Source: Janthinobacterium sp. 67
GTDB taxonomy: Bacteria > Pseudomonadota > Gammaproteobacteria > Burkholderiales > Burkholderiaceae_D
Length of the DNA stretch: 64,000 nt
Direction: 5' to 3'
Assembly (NCBI RefSeq): GCF_002797895.1
Contig: NZ_PGES01000001.1
Span: 1,178,001 to 1,242,000 of the forward strand
The translations under genes and the position numbers were made by a program. Within the stretch, counting starts at the first letter, position 1. Each line of letters begins with the position of its first letter. The notes beneath the pieces are model-generated. The model worked only from the letters and a program-made list of their open reading frames with translations. It did not search any database and was not told where the DNA came from. This document shows positions 1 to 11,164 of this stretch, piece by piece.

Positions 1-1350
1 CCGCAGAGCATGCCGGAACGCGAGGCGCAAGCCGCGCCAGCGCCGGCCGCCACGCCGCAAGCGCCCGCAGCCGTCGCCGCGCCCAAGGCGGTACCCGCCG
101 CCAAGCCCGTGCCGCTGCCCACCTTCGACGATGACCGCGATAGCGTGCCGGCCGTCAAGACGGGCCAGCGTTCCGTGCTGGTGATCGAGGATGAACCGTC
201 GTTTGCCGGCATCCTGTTCGACCTCGCGCATGAAATGCAATACCGCTGCCTGGTGGCGCACGGCGCCGACGAAGGCTTGCGCCTGGCCGAGGAGTTCCTG
301 CCCGACGCCATCCTGCTCGACATGGGCTTGCCGGACCGTCCTGGCTTGCTCGTCTTGCAGCAGCTCAAGGAAAACCCGCTGACGCGCCACATTCCCGTGC
401 ACATCGTCTCCGGCAATGACCAGGTACAGGAAGCCATGCAGCTGGGTGCCATCGGCTACGCCACCAAGCCGCGCACGCGCGAGCAGCTGAAGGAAGTGTT
501 CCGCAAGCTCGAATCGAAGTTCACGCAGCAGATGAAGCGCATCCTGCTGGTCGAGGACGACGAACGCCAGCGCGAAAGCGTGGTGCACCTGATCAGCGAC
601 GACGACGTGGAAATCACGGCCGTGGCGCTGGGCGAGCAGGCGCTGGAATTGCTGAAGACGCAGATTTTCGACTGCATGATCATCGACTTGAAGTTGCCCG
701 ATATCCAGGGCAATGAATTGCTCGAACGCATGGAGCATGAAGAGCTGTGCTCGTTCCCGCCCGTCATCGTCTACACGGGCCGCAACCTGAGCCGCGAGGA
801 AGAAGCGGACCTGATGAAGTATTCGCGCTCCATCATCATCAAGGGCGCCCGCTCGCCCGAACGCCTGCTCGACGAAGTCACCCTCTTCCTGCACAAGGTG
901 GAGTCGGAACTGTCGAGCGAGCGCCAGGGCATGCTGCAGCAGGTGCGCAGCCGCGAGCGCGTGTTTGAAGGGCGCAAGATATTGCTGGTGGACGACGACG
1001 TGCGCAATATCTTTGCACTGACCAATGCGCTGGAACAGAAAGGCGTGGTGGTGGAAATCGGCCGCAACGGCTTCGAAGCCATCAGCAAGCTCAACAGTGT
1101 GGACGATATCGATCTCGTATTGATGGACGTCATGATGCCGGGCATGGATGGCCTGGAAGCGACGCGCCTCATCCGCGCCGATGGCCGCTACAACAAGCTG
1201 CCCATCATCGCAATTACCGCCAAGGCCATGAAGAATGACCAGGAAGAATGCCTGCAGGCGGGCGCGTCCGACTACCTGGCCAAGCCGATCGACCTCGACC
1301 GTTTGTATTCGCTGCTGCGCGTGTGGATGCCGAAGATGGAACGCATCTGA
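1..1350 (+). CDS. Triple receiver-domain signalling protein (5' partial)
   Basis: The reading frame is open to the left edge with no stop before the first in-window ATG at position 10, so this is probably the C-terminal part of a larger protein, likely a multi-receiver hybrid histidine kinase. A linker rich in Ala and Pro is followed by three response-regulator receiver domains at about 172-530, 535-890 and 970-1340. The acceptor aspartates lie in AILLDMGLP, MIIDLKLP and LVLMDVMMPGMDG, and each domain has the acidic cluster near its start (IEDE, VEDD, VDDD). The first two depart from canonical CheY motifs, while the third is typical of RpfC/BarA-type hybrid kinases. The stop overlaps the next start (TGATG). 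The kinase portion is inferred, not seen. Confidence 0.85.
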   Translation, partial: PQSMPEREAQAAPAPAATPQAPAAVAAPKAVPAAKPVPLPTFDDDRDSVPAVKTGQRSVLVIEDEPSFAGILFDLAHEMQYRCLVAHGADEGLRLAEEFLPDAILLDMGLPDRPGLLVLQQLKENPLTRHIPVHIVSGNDQVQEAMQLGAIGYATKPRTREQLKEVFRKLESKFTQQMKRILLVEDDERQRESVVHLISDDDVEITAVALGEQALELLKTQIFDCMIIDLKLPDIQGNELLERMEHEELCSFPPVIVYTGRNLSREEEADLMKYSRSIIIKGARSPERLLDEVTLFLHKVESELSSERQGMLQQVRSRERVFEGRKILLVDDDVRNIFALTNALEQKGVVVEIGRNGFEAISKLNSVDDIDLVLMDVMMPGMDGLEATRLIRADGRYNKLPIIAITAKAMKNDQEECLQAGASDYLAKPIDLDRLYSLLRVWMPKMERI

Positions 1351-2231
1351 TGTCCCAGCGCAGCACCGACGCGCAACTGCAGGCGCTGATGGAAGCGCTG
1401 TACCAGCGCTACAGCTATGATTTTCGCGACTATTCCCTGCCCTCGCAGCGGCGCCGCCTCAATCACGCGCTCGAGCGTCTGCACTGCACCGACGTGCCGA
1501 CCCTGCAGCAACTGGTGCTGGACGACGCGGCCGCCTTTGGCGATCTGCTGCAGATTTTGACCGTGCCGGTCACGCAAATGTTCCGCGACCCCGCATTTTT
1601 CCTCGCCTTGCGCGAACACGTGGTGCCCGTGCTGAAAACCTACCCCTCGCCGACGATCTGGGTGGCCGGCTGCTGCACGGGCGAAGAGGCGCTGTCGCTG
1701 GCCATCGTGCTGCACGAGGAAGGCTTGCTCGAGCGCAGCACGATTTACGCCACCGACATCAATCCGCAAGCGCTGGCCACGGCCGCGCGCGGCGTGTATC
1801 CGCTGCACCGGCTCGATGAATATGGCGCCAATTACCTGGCCGCAGGCGGCCTGGGCGAACTGGCCGAGTATTACACGGTCGAACATGCCACCGCGCGTTT
1901 CCAGCAGCGCTTGCTCGACAGCATCAACTTTGCCGACCACAGCCTGTCCACGGACAGCGTGTTTATTGAAACGCAATTGATTTTGTGCCGTAACGTACTG
2001 ATTTACTTTAATAAAACCTTGCAGGAGCGGGCCCTGGGCCTGTTCCACGATTCGCTGTGCCACCGGGGCTTCCTGGGACTGGGCAGCAAGGAAAGCACGC
2101 ATTTCACGCGCTTTGCCGCCGACTTCGAACCATTGCCGGGTCCCGAAAAGCTCTACCGCAAGCGTGCGCCGTCGCACGCCGCTTCCCACTACGCTGGACG
2201 GCACATGCCAGGAATGAAACATGATGAATGA
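1350..2231 (+). CDS. cheR: CheR-type protein-glutamate methyltransferase
   Basis: About 293 aa. CheR enzymes transfer a methyl group from S-adenosylmethionine to glutamates of chemoreceptors in the cytoplasm. The N-terminal helical CheR domain (residues 1-80) precedes a Rossmann methyltransferase domain with WVAGCCTGEEALSLAI (SAM-binding motif I), IYATDINPQAL and LILCRNVLIYF, all hallmarks of the family. The ATG at 1350 shares a base with the upstream stop, so translational coupling is likely. An in-frame start further upstream would run through the receiver gene and was not used. No CheB or receptor is adjacent. Set among kinases, it probably serves a dedicated sensory pathway rather than the flagellar one. 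Confidence 0.9.
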   Translation: MSQRSTDAQLQALMEALYQRYSYDFRDYSLPSQRRRLNHALERLHCTDVPTLQQLVLDDAAAFGDLLQILTVPVTQMFRDPAFFLALREHVVPVLKTYPSPTIWVAGCCTGEEALSLAIVLHEEGLLERSTIYATDINPQALATAARGVYPLHRLDEYGANYLAAGGLGELAEYYTVEHATARFQQRLLDSINFADHSLSTDSVFIETQLILCRNVLIYFNKTLQERALGLFHDSLCHRGFLGLGSKESTHFTRFAADFEPLPGPEKLYRKRAPSHAASHYAGRHMPGMKHDE

Positions 2232-3411
2232 AACGAGCACCAAACTATTGATCGTCGACGACTTGCCGGAAAACTTGCGCGCGCTCAATGCGCTGATACG
2301 CGAGAGCGACCGCAGCGTCTACCAGGCCTCGTCCGGCGAAGAAGCGCTGGCCTTGCTGCTCGAGCACGATTTCGCGCTGGCCATCCTCGACGTGCAAATG
2401 CCGGAAATGGATGGTTTTGAATTGGCGCAATTGATGCGCGGCACGGAAAAGACGCGCCACATCCCCATCGTCTTCGTCACGGCGGCCGGCAAGGAAATGA
2501 ATTTCGCCTTCCAGGGCTATGAAAGCGGCGCCGTCGATTTCCTGCACAAGCCGCTCGACATCAATGCCGTGCAAAGCAAGGTCAACGTCTTCGTTGCCCT
2601 GCACCAGCAGCGCAGCGAGACGCGGCGCCAGGTGCAGGCGCTCGAGCACAGCCGCCAGCAGCAGGAAGCGTTATTGAGGGAATTGCGCGCCACGCAAGCT
2701 GAACTGCAGCGCTCGCTACGCCTGCGCGACGAATTCATGTCCATGGTGGCGCACGAATTGCGCACGCCCCTGAACACCCTGTTCCTGGAAACGCAGATGC
2801 GCACCGTCAACCTGGAACGGGGCAATCTGGCCGCTTTCGAGCCGGACAAGCTGGGCAAGATGGTGGCGCGCGACGGACGCCAGATTCGCAGCATGGTGCG
2901 CCTGATCGACGACATGCTCGACGTGTCGCGCATCACCAGCGGCAAGCTGTCGATTCGCCGCGAAGCCGTCGACCTGACCAGCCTCGTGCGCCGCGTGGCG
3001 GACGACCTGGGCCCATATGCCGCCGCCGCGGGCAGCGTGCTGGAAGTGATGGCCTTCGAGCCCATCGAGGGTTACTGGGACGCCTTCCGCGTCGAACAGA
3101 TCGTCGTCAACCTGATCAGCAATGCCGTACGCTATGGCCAGGGCCAGCCCGTGGAAATCAGCCTGGCCCACACGCAGAACAGCGCCGTCATCGAAGTGCG
3201 CGACCATGGCATCGGCATCAACGCGCGCGACCAGGAACGCATCTTCGACGCCTTCGAGCGCGTCATGCACCAGGACCGCACGGGTGGCCTGGGCCTGGGC
3301 CTGTTCATCACCAAGCAGCTGGTCGACGCGCATGGCGGCGCCATCACCCTGCAAAGCCAGCCCGGCAATGGCGCCCTGTTCAGCGTCACCCTGCCGCTGG
3401 CCGGCAGCTGA
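2221..3411 (+). CDS. Receiver-histidine kinase fusion protein
   Basis: 396 aa. An N-terminal receiver domain (residues 8-125, LLIVDDLPENLRAL, acceptor Asp in LAILDVQMPEMDGF) is followed by a coiled-coil linker (125-165) and a histidine kinase core. The phospho-His lies in MSMVAHELRTPLNT. The ATPase domain has the N box NLISNAVRYG, a G1 box around DHGIGIN and a G2 box GGLGLGLFIT. It has no membrane segment, so it should be a cytoplasmic kinase with its own input receiver. The start overlaps cheR by 11 bases. Together with the upstream multi-receiver protein and CheR this looks like one phosphorelay operon. The signal is unknown. Confidence 0.9.
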   Translation: MMNETSTKLLIVDDLPENLRALNALIRESDRSVYQASSGEEALALLLEHDFALAILDVQMPEMDGFELAQLMRGTEKTRHIPIVFVTAAGKEMNFAFQGYESGAVDFLHKPLDINAVQSKVNVFVALHQQRSETRRQVQALEHSRQQQEALLRELRATQAELQRSLRLRDEFMSMVAHELRTPLNTLFLETQMRTVNLERGNLAAFEPDKLGKMVARDGRQIRSMVRLIDDMLDVSRITSGKLSIRREAVDLTSLVRRVADDLGPYAAAAGSVLEVMAFEPIEGYWDAFRVEQIVVNLISNAVRYGQGQPVEISLAHTQNSAVIEVRDHGIGINARDQERIFDAFERVMHQDRTGGLGLGLFITKQLVDAHGGAITLQSQPGNGALFSVTLPLAGS

Positions 3412-3418
3412 GGCCCCC

Positions 3419-6319
3419 ATGAGCAGCACACCCGCCCACCGCAGCCAGGCCGGCGCCAGCGGCGTCGCCTTTCTGCTGCAACTGGAACGCCGGCTGCGCC
3501 TGCTGCAAGACACGGGAGACATCCTCTCGCTGTCGGCACAGCTGCTGGGACAGCGCCTGGGCGCCCAGCAAGTGGCCTGTTTCGATATCGACCAGACCCT
3601 GCAATCGCCCACCCTGCAGCATGCGTGGAGCGACGGCCTGGCGCCGGGCGCCGCCGGCGAATATTTCCTCGGCGATTATGCCGCCCGCCTGGCCGATGCC
3701 TTGGCCGCCGGCCAGGCGCTGGCCGTCAGCGACGTGGCCAGCGACCCGCGCACGGCCATGCCGGCCGCGCTGGCCACGTTCGCGCGCCTGGGCATCCGTG
3801 CCTTCCTGAACATTCCCATTGCCAAGGATGGCCGGCTGGCGGCCCTGTTCGTCGTGCACAGCAGCGCGGCGCGCCTGTGGCATGCGGACGAGATCGAACT
3901 GGCCGTGCAAGTATCGGAGCGCGTGTGGTCGACCATTTTGCGGGCCCAGGCGGAAGCGCGTCTGCATGCCCTGACTGCCAGCATGGAAACGCAGGTGGCC
4001 GAGCGCACGCGCGAATTCGGCCGCACCTGGAACGTCAGCCCCGATCTGCTGGGCGTGCTCAACCTCGACGGCTATTTCGAGCATTCGAACCCCGCCTGGC
4101 AAGCCACCTTGGGCTGGTCGACGGAAGAAATCCGCACGACGAAATTCTTTGAACTGATCCACCCGGACGACTTGCCGCGCACCTATGCGGCCTGGGATGC
4201 CGCCAACCAGGGACAGCCGGCGCTGCGCTTCGAGAACCGCTACCGTCACAAGCTGGGCGGCTGGCACTGGCTGTCGTGGGTAGCCGTGCCCGAAGGCGAA
4301 AAGGTATATTGCAGCGCGCGCGACATTACCGTGGAAAAGAAGCTGGAAGCGGAACTGGCCGCGCGCAACAGCGAGCGCGAGCGCCTGTGGCGCAGCGCGC
4401 AAGACCTGATGGTGGCCATCGATGCGGAAGGCTGCTTTACCGCCGTCAACCCGGCCGCCGGCGCCATCCTGGGCTGGCTACCCGAGGAAATGCTGGGTCG
4501 CAGCCTGTTCGATTTCGTCCTGCCCGAGGATGCCGCCGCCACGCGCCAGGCGCTGGCGCAGGTGGCGCAAGATGCCCTGCCCAGCTTTGAAAACCGCTAC
4601 CGGCACCGCGATGGCGGCCACCGCTGGCTATCGTGGGTGGCGGCCATCGAAGGCGACCTGATATTTGCCACCGGGCGCCACGTCACGGTGGAAAAAGAAG
4701 CGCAAAACACCCTGCGCCGCATGCAGGAATCGTTGCGCCACAGCGAGATGGCCCTGCTGCAATCGCAAAAGCTCGAAGCGCTGGGCAAGCTGACGGGCGG
4801 CGTGGCCCATGATTTCAATAACGTGCTGCAAATTATCTCGGGCAATCTGCAACTGCTGCAGCTGAGCCTGGACAACGATCCGCAGGCCGCCAAGCGCATC
4901 GCCAGCGCCTCGGCCGCCGTGGACCGGGGCGCCAAGCTGTCGGCCCAACTGCTGGCCTTTGCGCGGCGCCAGCCCTTGAAACCGCTGGTGACGGACCTGG
5001 CGCAGCTGTTGCGCGCAACGGAAGAGCTGCTGCGGCGCGCCACGGGCGAAACCATCGAGACGCGCTGGCTGCTGGCCGACGACTGCTGGTGCGCCCTGGT
5101 CGACCCGCACCAGCTGGAAAACGTCATCCTCAACCTGGCCATCAATGCGCGCGACGCCATGGATGGCCAGGGTCAGCTGACCATTGAACTGAGCAACATC
5201 GTGCTGGGCAGCGACTACGCGGCCCTCCATGCGGACGTGGCGCCCGGCGATTACGTGCAACTGGCCGTCTCGGATACGGGCACGGGCATTCCCGCCGAGC
5301 TGCTGGACAAGATTTTCGAACCGTTCTTCACGACCAAGAAGGAAGGCGAAGGCACGGGCCTGGGCCTGTCCATGGCCTACGGCTTCCTGCGCCAGAGCGG
5401 CGGCCACCTGACGGTGGACAGCTTGCCGGGCCATGGCAGCACCTTCCGCATCTATCTGCCGCGCTCGCTCGAAGCGGAAACGGAGCTGCCGCTGCAGCTG
5501 GACGGCCCCGTGCTGGGCGGCAAGGAAACCATCCTCGTCGTGGAAGACGACGTGCATGTGCAGACGACGGTGGTCGACATGTTGCGCGGCCTCGGTTACG
5601 TCGTGCTGCGCGCCAGCGATGGCGAAAGCGCGCTGGCCGTCATCGGCAGCGGCGTGCCCATCGACCTGCTGTTTACGGACGTGGTGATGCCGGGCAAGGT
5701 GGCCAGCACGGCGCTGGCCCGCCAGGCCCGCGTGCTGCTGCCGCAGCTGGCCGTATTGTTTACCTCGGGCTATACGCAGGACGCCATGATGCAGGGCGGC
5801 CGGCTGGAACCGGGCGTGGAGTTGTTGAGCAAGCCGTACCGGCGCGAAGACCTGGCGCGGCGCATCCGCCACCTGCTGGCCAACGGCCGCCACGTGACGG
5901 CCCTGCATCAATACCGGGCACAGCTGGCGCCGCAACCTGCAGCACCCGTGCAGCCGGCGGGACGCCATATTTTATTGGTGGAAGATAATGCGGATGCGCG
6001 CGCCATGACGAGCGAATTGCTGGCCATGCTGGGCCATACGGTGCTGGCCGTGGGCACGGCCGAGGAAGCCTTGCCCCTGCTGGGCACGCCGGGACTGGAC
6101 TTGCTGCTGACCGATATCAGTCTGCCGCGCATGTCGGGCGCCGAGCTGGCCGAGCTGGCGGCGCGCGACTATCCGCAGCTGGAAGTCGTGTTTTCCACCG
6201 GCCATGCGCCGGCCAATTCCGGCGTGCTGGACCCGCAGGCGCGCTTCCTGGTGAAACCATTTACCGTCAAGCAATTGCAGCAAGCCTTGCTCGCGCCAAC
6301 CGAGCAAACACCAAGCTAA
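3419..6319 (+). CDS. GAF-PAS-PAS hybrid histidine kinase with two C-terminal receivers
   Basis: 966 aa from the ATG at 3419, eight bases after the preceding stop; the same frame is open further upstream but there it overlaps the kinase gene. Order: GAF-like domain (about 40-180), two PAS domains (about 205-320 and 330-445, both with an ENRYRH region and ending ITVEK or VTVEK), HisKA with phospho-His at about residue 464 ([14 protein letters not shown]), ATPase domain ([23 protein letters not shown]), then receivers centred near residues 752 ([10 protein letters not shown]) and 898 ([13 protein letters not shown]). No membrane segments are seen. The HDFNN-type H box and [13 protein letters not shown] belong to the soluble hybrid kinases common in betaproteobacteria. 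It closely resembles the oppositely oriented kinase that follows. Confidence 0.9.
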   Translation: MSSTPAHRSQAGASGVAFLLQLERRLRLLQDTGDILSLSAQLLGQRLGAQQVACFDIDQTLQSPTLQHAWSDGLAPGAAGEYFLGDYAARLADALAAGQALAVSDVASDPRTAMPAALATFARLGIRAFLNIPIAKDGRLAALFVVHSSAARLWHADEIELAVQVSERVWSTILRAQAEARLHALTASMETQVAERTREFGRTWNVSPDLLGVLNLDGYFEHSNPAWQATLGWSTEEIRTTKFFELIHPDDLPRTYAAWDAANQGQPALRFENRYRHKLGGWHWLSWVAVPEGEKVYCSARDITVEKKLEAELAARNSERERLWRSAQDLMVAIDAEGCFTAVNPAAGAILGWLPEEMLGRSLFDFVLPEDAAATRQALAQVAQDALPSFENRYRHRDGGHRWLSWVAAIEGDLIFATGRHVTVEKEAQNTLRRMQESLRHSEMALLQSQKLEALGKLTGGVAHDFNNVLQIISGNLQLLQLSLDNDPQAAKRIASASAAVDRGAKLSAQLLAFARRQPLKPLVTDLAQLLRATEELLRRATGETIETRWLLADDCWCALVDPHQLENVILNLAINARDAMDGQGQLTIELSNIVLGSDYAALHADVAPGDYVQLAVSDTGTGIPAELLDKIFEPFFTTKKEGEGTGLGLSMAYGFLRQSGGHLTVDSLPGHGSTFRIYLPRSLEAETELPLQLDGPVLGGKETILVVEDDVHVQTTVVDMLRGLGYVVLRASDGESALAVIGSGVPIDLLFTDVVMPGKVASTALARQARVLLPQLAVLFTSGYTQDAMMQGGRLEPGVELLSKPYRREDLARRIRHLLANGRHVTALHQYRAQLAPQPAAPVQPAGRHILLVEDNADARAMTSELLAMLGHTVLAVGTAEEALPLLGTPGLDLLLTDISLPRMSGAELAELAARDYPQLEVVFSTGHAPANSGVLDPQARFLVKPFTVKQLQQALLAPTEQTPS

Positions 6320-9300
6320 TAGACGTCGAGCCGGCGCGCCTTCAGTGCGCTGGCCAGTTCTTCCAGGCCAAACGGCTTGCGCAGGAAGCGTGCGCTGGCA
6401 TCGTGCATCAGGCTGGCGCCCCAGTCGTGCCCGGAAGCAAACACCACGTCCAGCTGCGGCCAGTGCGCGCGCGCATGGCGCGCCAGTTCCAGGCCCGACA
6501 TGGTGGGCAGGCTGATATCCGTCACCAGCACGTCCAGGCCGGGCATGGCCAACAGCGGCATGGCCGCTTCCGCGCTGGCCACGCCATGTACGGTATGGCC
6601 CAGCATATTGAGCATTTCCGTCGTCATTTCGCGCGCATCGTCATTGTCTTCCACCAGCAGGATGCGCCGGCCGGACGGGTCCGGCGCACCCACGAGGCGC
6701 CGGTCGGCCAGCACATGGCGGATGCGCCGCGCCAGGTCTTCGCGCTGGTAGGGTTTGCTGAGCAGTTCCACGCCCGGGTCCAGGCGCCCGCCCTGCATGA
6801 TGGCGTTGTGCGTGTAGCCCGAGGTAAACAATACGGCCAGCTCCGGCAGCAGCAGCCTGGCCTGCTGCGCCAGCTGCTTGCTGCTGACGGGTCCCGGCAT
6901 GACCACGTCCGTAAACAGCAGGTCGATGGCCACGCCCGTGCCCAGCAGGGCCAGGGCCGAAGCGCCGTCGTCCGCATGCAGCACGTCGTAGCCGAGGCCG
7001 CGCAGCATGTCGACCACCGTGTGCTGCACGGGCGCATCGTCTTCCACGACGAGGATGGTCTCGCCGCCGCCCAGTACGGGGCCCGTCAGGCTGGGCGGCG
7101 GTTCGGCCAGCTTTTCCAGCGAACGGGGCAGGTATATCTTGAACGTCGTGCCGGCGCCGGGCGCGCTGCGCACCTTGATGTGGCCCGCGCTCTGGCGGAT
7201 GAAGCCGTAGGCCATCGACAGGCCCAGGCCCGTGCCCTCGCCTTCGCGCTTGGTGGTGAAGAAGGGCTCGAAGATCTGGTCGATCACGTCGCGCTCCATG
7301 CCATGGCCCGTGTCGGTAATGGTCAACAGCACGTATTGCCCTTCCAGCACGTCCGCATGCTGGCTCGCATAGGCGGCGTCGAGCGTGACGTTGCTCAAGG
7401 TAAAAGTCAGGCGTCCGCCCTTGTCCATCGCGTCGCGCGCATTGATGGCCATGTTCAGCAGCACGTTTTCCATCTGGTTCGGGTCGACCAGGGTATGCCA
7501 GAGGCCTTCGCTGATGAAGGTTTCCTCGCTAATCGCCTCGCCCAGTGCGCGGCGGATCAGCTCATGCATGCGGCGCAACAAGCGGCCCAGGTCCGTCACC
7601 AGCGGTTTCAACGGCTGGCGCCGCGCAAAGGCCAGCAGTTGCGACGACAGCTTGGCGCCCCGCTCGACGGCCGAGGCAGCCGAATCGAGGCGGCGGGCCG
7701 CCTGGGGATTGTCGGCCACCGTCAGTTTCAGCAACTGCAAATTGCCGGAAATGATCTGCAGGACGTTATTGAAATCGTGGGCCACGCCGCCCGTCAGCTT
7801 GCCGATCGATTCCAGTTTTTGCGCCTGCAATAAAGCTTGCTCGCTGCGCACCAGCGCCAGCCGCGCCTCTTTTTCATCGGTGACGTCGCGGCCGATGGCG
7901 TGGATCAGCTTTTGCGCCGGCACGGCCGTCCAGGATATCCAGCGGTAGCCGCCATCGCGGCGCCGGTAACGGTTTTCCATGCGCAAGGTGGGTGCGCCGT
8001 GGGCCAGGCGCGACAAATCCTGCAGGGCCGCCATGCGGTCGTCGGGATGCACGAGGCTGATGAAGTCCATGCCCAGCGATTCGACTTCCGGGCGCTCGAG
8101 GATCTTGCTCCAGGCGGGGTTGACGGCGATGATCATGCCGGACAGGTCGGCCACCAGCATGATGTCGGTCGACAGCCGCCACATGCGGTCGCGGTCCGCC
8201 GTGCGGTTGGCCATTTCCACTTCCAGCGAGGAATTCAGGTAGGCCATCTTTTCCAGCACGTTCTTCTGTTCCTGCACGTCCGTATTCGTGCCCACCCAGC
8301 GCAGCACCTTTCCCGCCTCGTCGAACAGGGGCAAGGCGCGCGCGAGGAACCAGCGGTAGGCGCCGTCGCTGGCGCGGCGCATGCGAAATTCGCATTCATA
8401 GGCGCTGGCCGTGGCGACGGCCTGGTCCCAGCTTTTCTGCGTGGGCTGCACGTCGTCCGGATGCACGCAGTGGCGAAAACCGCTGGTGACGAGCGACTTC
8501 AGCGATTGTCCCGTGTATTCGCAGACCTGTTCGTTGACCCAGTAAGTGGTGCCGTTGCCATGCGCCAGCCAGGCCTGGTTGGGCATGGTGGAGGCGAGCG
8601 AACGGAACTGCGCTTCGCTGTCGAGCAAGGCATTGCGCGCCTGCCAGTGTTCGTCGATATCCTCGCACGAGCCATACCATTTCACGGCCTGGCCCCGCTC
8701 GTCGTGCCGGCAATACGCGCGCGAATGCACCCAGCGATACTGGCCGTCCTGCAGGCGCACGCGCATTTCCTGGTCCAGCGGCTGGCCGCTGCCCACCGCC
8801 TCGCTCCACGCCGCCAGGACACGGGGCACGTCCTCGGGGTGGATGGCGTCCAGCCAGTTGTCGCCCAGGCCGTTGCAGCCCGTCCATTCGCGCCAGCGCT
8901 GCGCCACATAATCGAGCTTGCCGTCGACGTCGGCCGTCCACAGCACTTGCGTATTGAGTTCGATGGCGTAATGAAAGTGTTCGCGGCTCTCGTGCAGCGC
9001 CTGTTCCAGCTGGCCCCGCTCGATCACATGCGCGGCCACGCGCGCGGCCAGCGCCAGCAATTCGATCTCCGGTTGCGTGGGATGGCATGGCGCCTGGAAA
9101 AACAGGCCCAGCACGCCGAGGATATGGCCTTTGGCGCCAAACACGGGGGCGACCCAGCATGCACGGTAGCCGTGCAACAAGGCTTCCTTGCGTCCCGCGC
9201 TCCAGTGCACGTCGCGCGTGATGTCGCCGCAATACACGGGCGCGCCGGAAAAGGCCGCCGTGCCTAACGGGGAAGGCTGTTCGCCGCCATGGCGCAAGGC

Positions 9301-9525
9301 CAGGCACAGGTCTTGCGGCAAGCTGGGCGCGGACAAGCCGCAGAAGCGGTCGGACTCGTCGATCAGCACGAGGCAGCCATGTGCGCCGCCGTCGGCCAGC
9401 GCTTGCAGCGCCAGCAACAAATGCTCCAATGCATGGGCCAGGCCGGCGCCTGCCGCGATGCTGCCCAGCGCACTATGCTCGGCGTCCAGCAATGAAAGGA
9501 TGTTGTTTGCTTGCACCGTGTCCAT
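6316..9525 (-). CDS. GAF-PAS hybrid histidine kinase with two receivers (paralogue)
   Basis: 1069 aa. GAF-like domain (about 20-175), three PAS segments (about 190-300, 305-420 and 440-555), HisKA with phospho-His at about residue 583 ([14 protein letters not shown]), ATPase domain ([26 protein letters not shown]) and two receivers with acceptor Asp near residues 870 ([10 protein letters not shown]) and 1003 ([12 protein letters not shown]). From the last PAS onward it matches the convergent kinase on the other strand almost motif for motif, so the two arose by inverted duplication; this copy has an extra PAS domain. The stop codons overlap tail to tail (6316-6319). Cytoplasmic, ligand unknown. 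Confidence 0.9.
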   Translation of the reverse strand: MDTVQANNILSLLDAEHSALGSIAAGAGLAHALEHLLLALQALADGGAHGCLVLIDESDRFCGLSAPSLPQDLCLALRHGGEQPSPLGTAAFSGAPVYCGDITRDVHWSAGRKEALLHGYRACWVAPVFGAKGHILGVLGLFFQAPCHPTQPEIELLALAARVAAHVIERGQLEQALHESREHFHYAIELNTQVLWTADVDGKLDYVAQRWREWTGCNGLGDNWLDAIHPEDVPRVLAAWSEAVGSGQPLDQEMRVRLQDGQYRWVHSRAYCRHDERGQAVKWYGSCEDIDEHWQARNALLDSEAQFRSLASTMPNQAWLAHGNGTTYWVNEQVCEYTGQSLKSLVTSGFRHCVHPDDVQPTQKSWDQAVATASAYECEFRMRRASDGAYRWFLARALPLFDEAGKVLRWVGTNTDVQEQKNVLEKMAYLNSSLEVEMANRTADRDRMWRLSTDIMLVADLSGMIIAVNPAWSKILERPEVESLGMDFISLVHPDDRMAALQDLSRLAHGAPTLRMENRYRRRDGGYRWISWTAVPAQKLIHAIGRDVTDEKEARLALVRSEQALLQAQKLESIGKLTGGVAHDFNNVLQIISGNLQLLKLTVADNPQAARRLDSAASAVERGAKLSSQLLAFARRQPLKPLVTDLGRLLRRMHELIRRALGEAISEETFISEGLWHTLVDPNQMENVLLNMAINARDAMDKGGRLTFTLSNVTLDAAYASQHADVLEGQYVLLTITDTGHGMERDVIDQIFEPFFTTKREGEGTGLGLSMAYGFIRQSAGHIKVRSAPGAGTTFKIYLPRSLEKLAEPPPSLTGPVLGGGETILVVEDDAPVQHTVVDMLRGLGYDVLHADDGASALALLGTGVAIDLLFTDVVMPGPVSSKQLAQQARLLLPELAVLFTSGYTHNAIMQGGRLDPGVELLSKPYQREDLARRIRHVLADRRLVGAPDPSGRRILLVEDNDDAREMTTEMLNMLGHTVHGVASAEAAMPLLAMPGLDVLVTDISLPTMSGLELARHARAHWPQLDVVFASGHDWGASLMHDASARFLRKPFGLEELASALKARRLDVY

Positions 9526-9656
9526 ATGGGGAAAACTGATGCCCGGAATATACCATGGGGCAACCCTCCCGCAGGAGGAAAACAGTGCATCGCTTGATCT
9601 CCGCCCCCATGCGGCCCTATGCTAAAGTGTTGCTCTCTTCTCAAGCGAATCCCAGC

Positions 9657-10571
9657 ATGCCTACCTCCTTGCCGTCCTCCCTGATCGCCACCGCCTTGCT
9701 CGCCTCTGCCCACGGCGCCGTCGCCGCCCCCATGAGCCTGGACGACTACCTGGCCCTGAACGGCCCACCGCCCACGGCGCAGATCGCCTATGGCCCCGCG
9801 CCGTCGCAATACGCGCAGCTGTTCAAGCCCGAAGGCAAGGGACCGTTCCCCGTCGTCGTGCTCGTGCATGGCGGCTGCTGGACGGTGGCCTTCGGCGGCA
9901 TCAAGCAGATGCGCAACGTGGCCGGCGCCCTCGTCGCACAAGGCATCGCCGTGTGGAATGTGGAGTACCGCCGGGTGGACGAGCCGGGCGGCGGCTACCC
10001 GGGCACCTACGAAGACATGCACGCGGCGCTCGACAGCCTGCGGCAGCACGCGCCCCGGTACCAGCTGGACGTGAACCGCATCGTCGCCATGGGCCACTCG
10101 GCCGGCGGCCAGCTGGTGCAATGGATCGCCGGAAGGGAAAAACTGCCGAAGACCAGCCCCCTGTACCGCGACAACTATCTGCCGGTCAAAAACATTGTCA
10201 GCCTGGGCGGCCTGGCCGACCTGCGCCATGAGAAAGACCTGATCAAGACCAGCTGCGAGCGCGACATCGCCCAGCTGGCAGGCCAGCCCAGCACTGAGCG
10301 CCCCGACATCTACAGCGACACCAACGCCGCCGACCTGATCCCCAACGGCAGCCGCACCGTCCTGGCCACGGGAGAACTCGACACCATCTCCCCTCCCCGC
10401 GTCGCGCACGACTACGCGGCCAGGGCCAAGCTAGCTGGCGACCATGCGGAGGTGCTGATCTTGCCCGGAGCCAGCCATTATGACGAGATTGCGGCGACGT
10501 CGAATGCCTGGAAGATGATTTTGCCCGTGATTCGGCAGATGCTGGGGATGGCGGGCGATCAGAACCAATAA
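9657..10571 (+). CDS. Secreted alpha/beta hydrolase (esterase/peptidase S9-like)
   Basis: 304 aa from the ATG at 9657, chosen because it places a signal peptide at the N-terminus (SLIATALLASAHGAVAAP). The body is an alpha/beta hydrolase: VVVLVHGGCW oxyanion strand, nucleophile Ser in AMGHSAGGQL, Asp in ATGELDTISPP and His in PGASHYDE. The HGG-type oxyanion and GHSAGG elbow resemble BD-FAE/kynurenine formamidase-like and acetyl-esterase families. The substrate cannot be read from sequence; an exported esterase acting in the periplasm or outside is the best guess. Divergent from the kinase at 9525 with a ~130-bp shared upstream region. Confidence 0.8.
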   Translation: MPTSLPSSLIATALLASAHGAVAAPMSLDDYLALNGPPPTAQIAYGPAPSQYAQLFKPEGKGPFPVVVLVHGGCWTVAFGGIKQMRNVAGALVAQGIAVWNVEYRRVDEPGGGYPGTYEDMHAALDSLRQHAPRYQLDVNRIVAMGHSAGGQLVQWIAGREKLPKTSPLYRDNYLPVKNIVSLGGLADLRHEKDLIKTSCERDIAQLAGQPSTERPDIYSDTNAADLIPNGSRTVLATGELDTISPPRVAHDYAARAKLAGDHAEVLILPGASHYDEIAATSNAWKMILPVIRQMLGMAGDQNQ

Positions 10572-10583
10572 GACAATTGATCA

Positions 10584-11105
10584 ATGCATGCGAATACGCA
10601 ATTTTCGAACCGGGCGATGAAGGTAAACCATGCGGGAGAGCAAGGTGCCATCAGCATTTATACCGGCCAGATCTTCGTCGCCCGTTTGACCGCAAGCCAT
10701 CTCGTGCCGGAACTGCGGGCCTTCAGGGCGCATGAGCAGGAGCACAGGACGATATTTCATGACGTTCTCGAACGCCGTGGCTTGCCGCGCTGCCGCAGCT
10801 ATTCCCTGTGTGCGGCGGGTGGCTATGCGCTGGGCATCGCCACGGGGCTGTGCGGTGCGCGCGCGATCTCGCTGACCACCGTGGCCGTCGAACGGGTGGT
10901 CCTGCAGCACCTGCGGCACCAACTCACTATGTTGAGCGACGACGATGATGCGGCTGGCGCCATTAAAGCAATCCTCAGGGACGAGCAGGAACATCACGAC
11001 CAGGCATCCATCTACGCGCAAGGCAGCGGGATGTTCGGACGCATGCTGAGCGCTATGGTATCCGGCGCCACGGAATCGGTGATCTGGCTGGGAATGCGCC
11101 TTTAG
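10584..11105 (+). CDS. coq7: Coq7-type demethoxyubiquinone hydroxylase-like protein
   Basis: 173 aa. The COQ7/CLK-1 family are membrane-associated diiron monooxygenases that hydroxylate 3-demethoxyubiquinone in ubiquinone synthesis. Iron-ligand motifs are visible: NHAGEQGAI, then RAHEQEHRTIF, the helix TVAVERVVLQH, and LRDEQEHHDQA. The length is that of short bacterial Coq7 proteins. A second in-frame ATG at 10617 (MKVNHAGEQ) is also possible; neither start has a strong ribosome binding site. It sits 12 bases after the esterase, and no other ubiquinone gene is near. It may be an accessory copy. Confidence 0.8.
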   Translation: MHANTQFSNRAMKVNHAGEQGAISIYTGQIFVARLTASHLVPELRAFRAHEQEHRTIFHDVLERRGLPRCRSYSLCAAGGYALGIATGLCGARAISLTTVAVERVVLQHLRHQLTMLSDDDDAAGAIKAILRDEQEHHDQASIYAQGSGMFGRMLSAMVSGATESVIWLGMRL

Positions 11106-11164
11106 TCATACTGCTATTATTGGCCCACGCGGAAAGCGGCCAGGAGCCGTCTCATAGGAATGAT

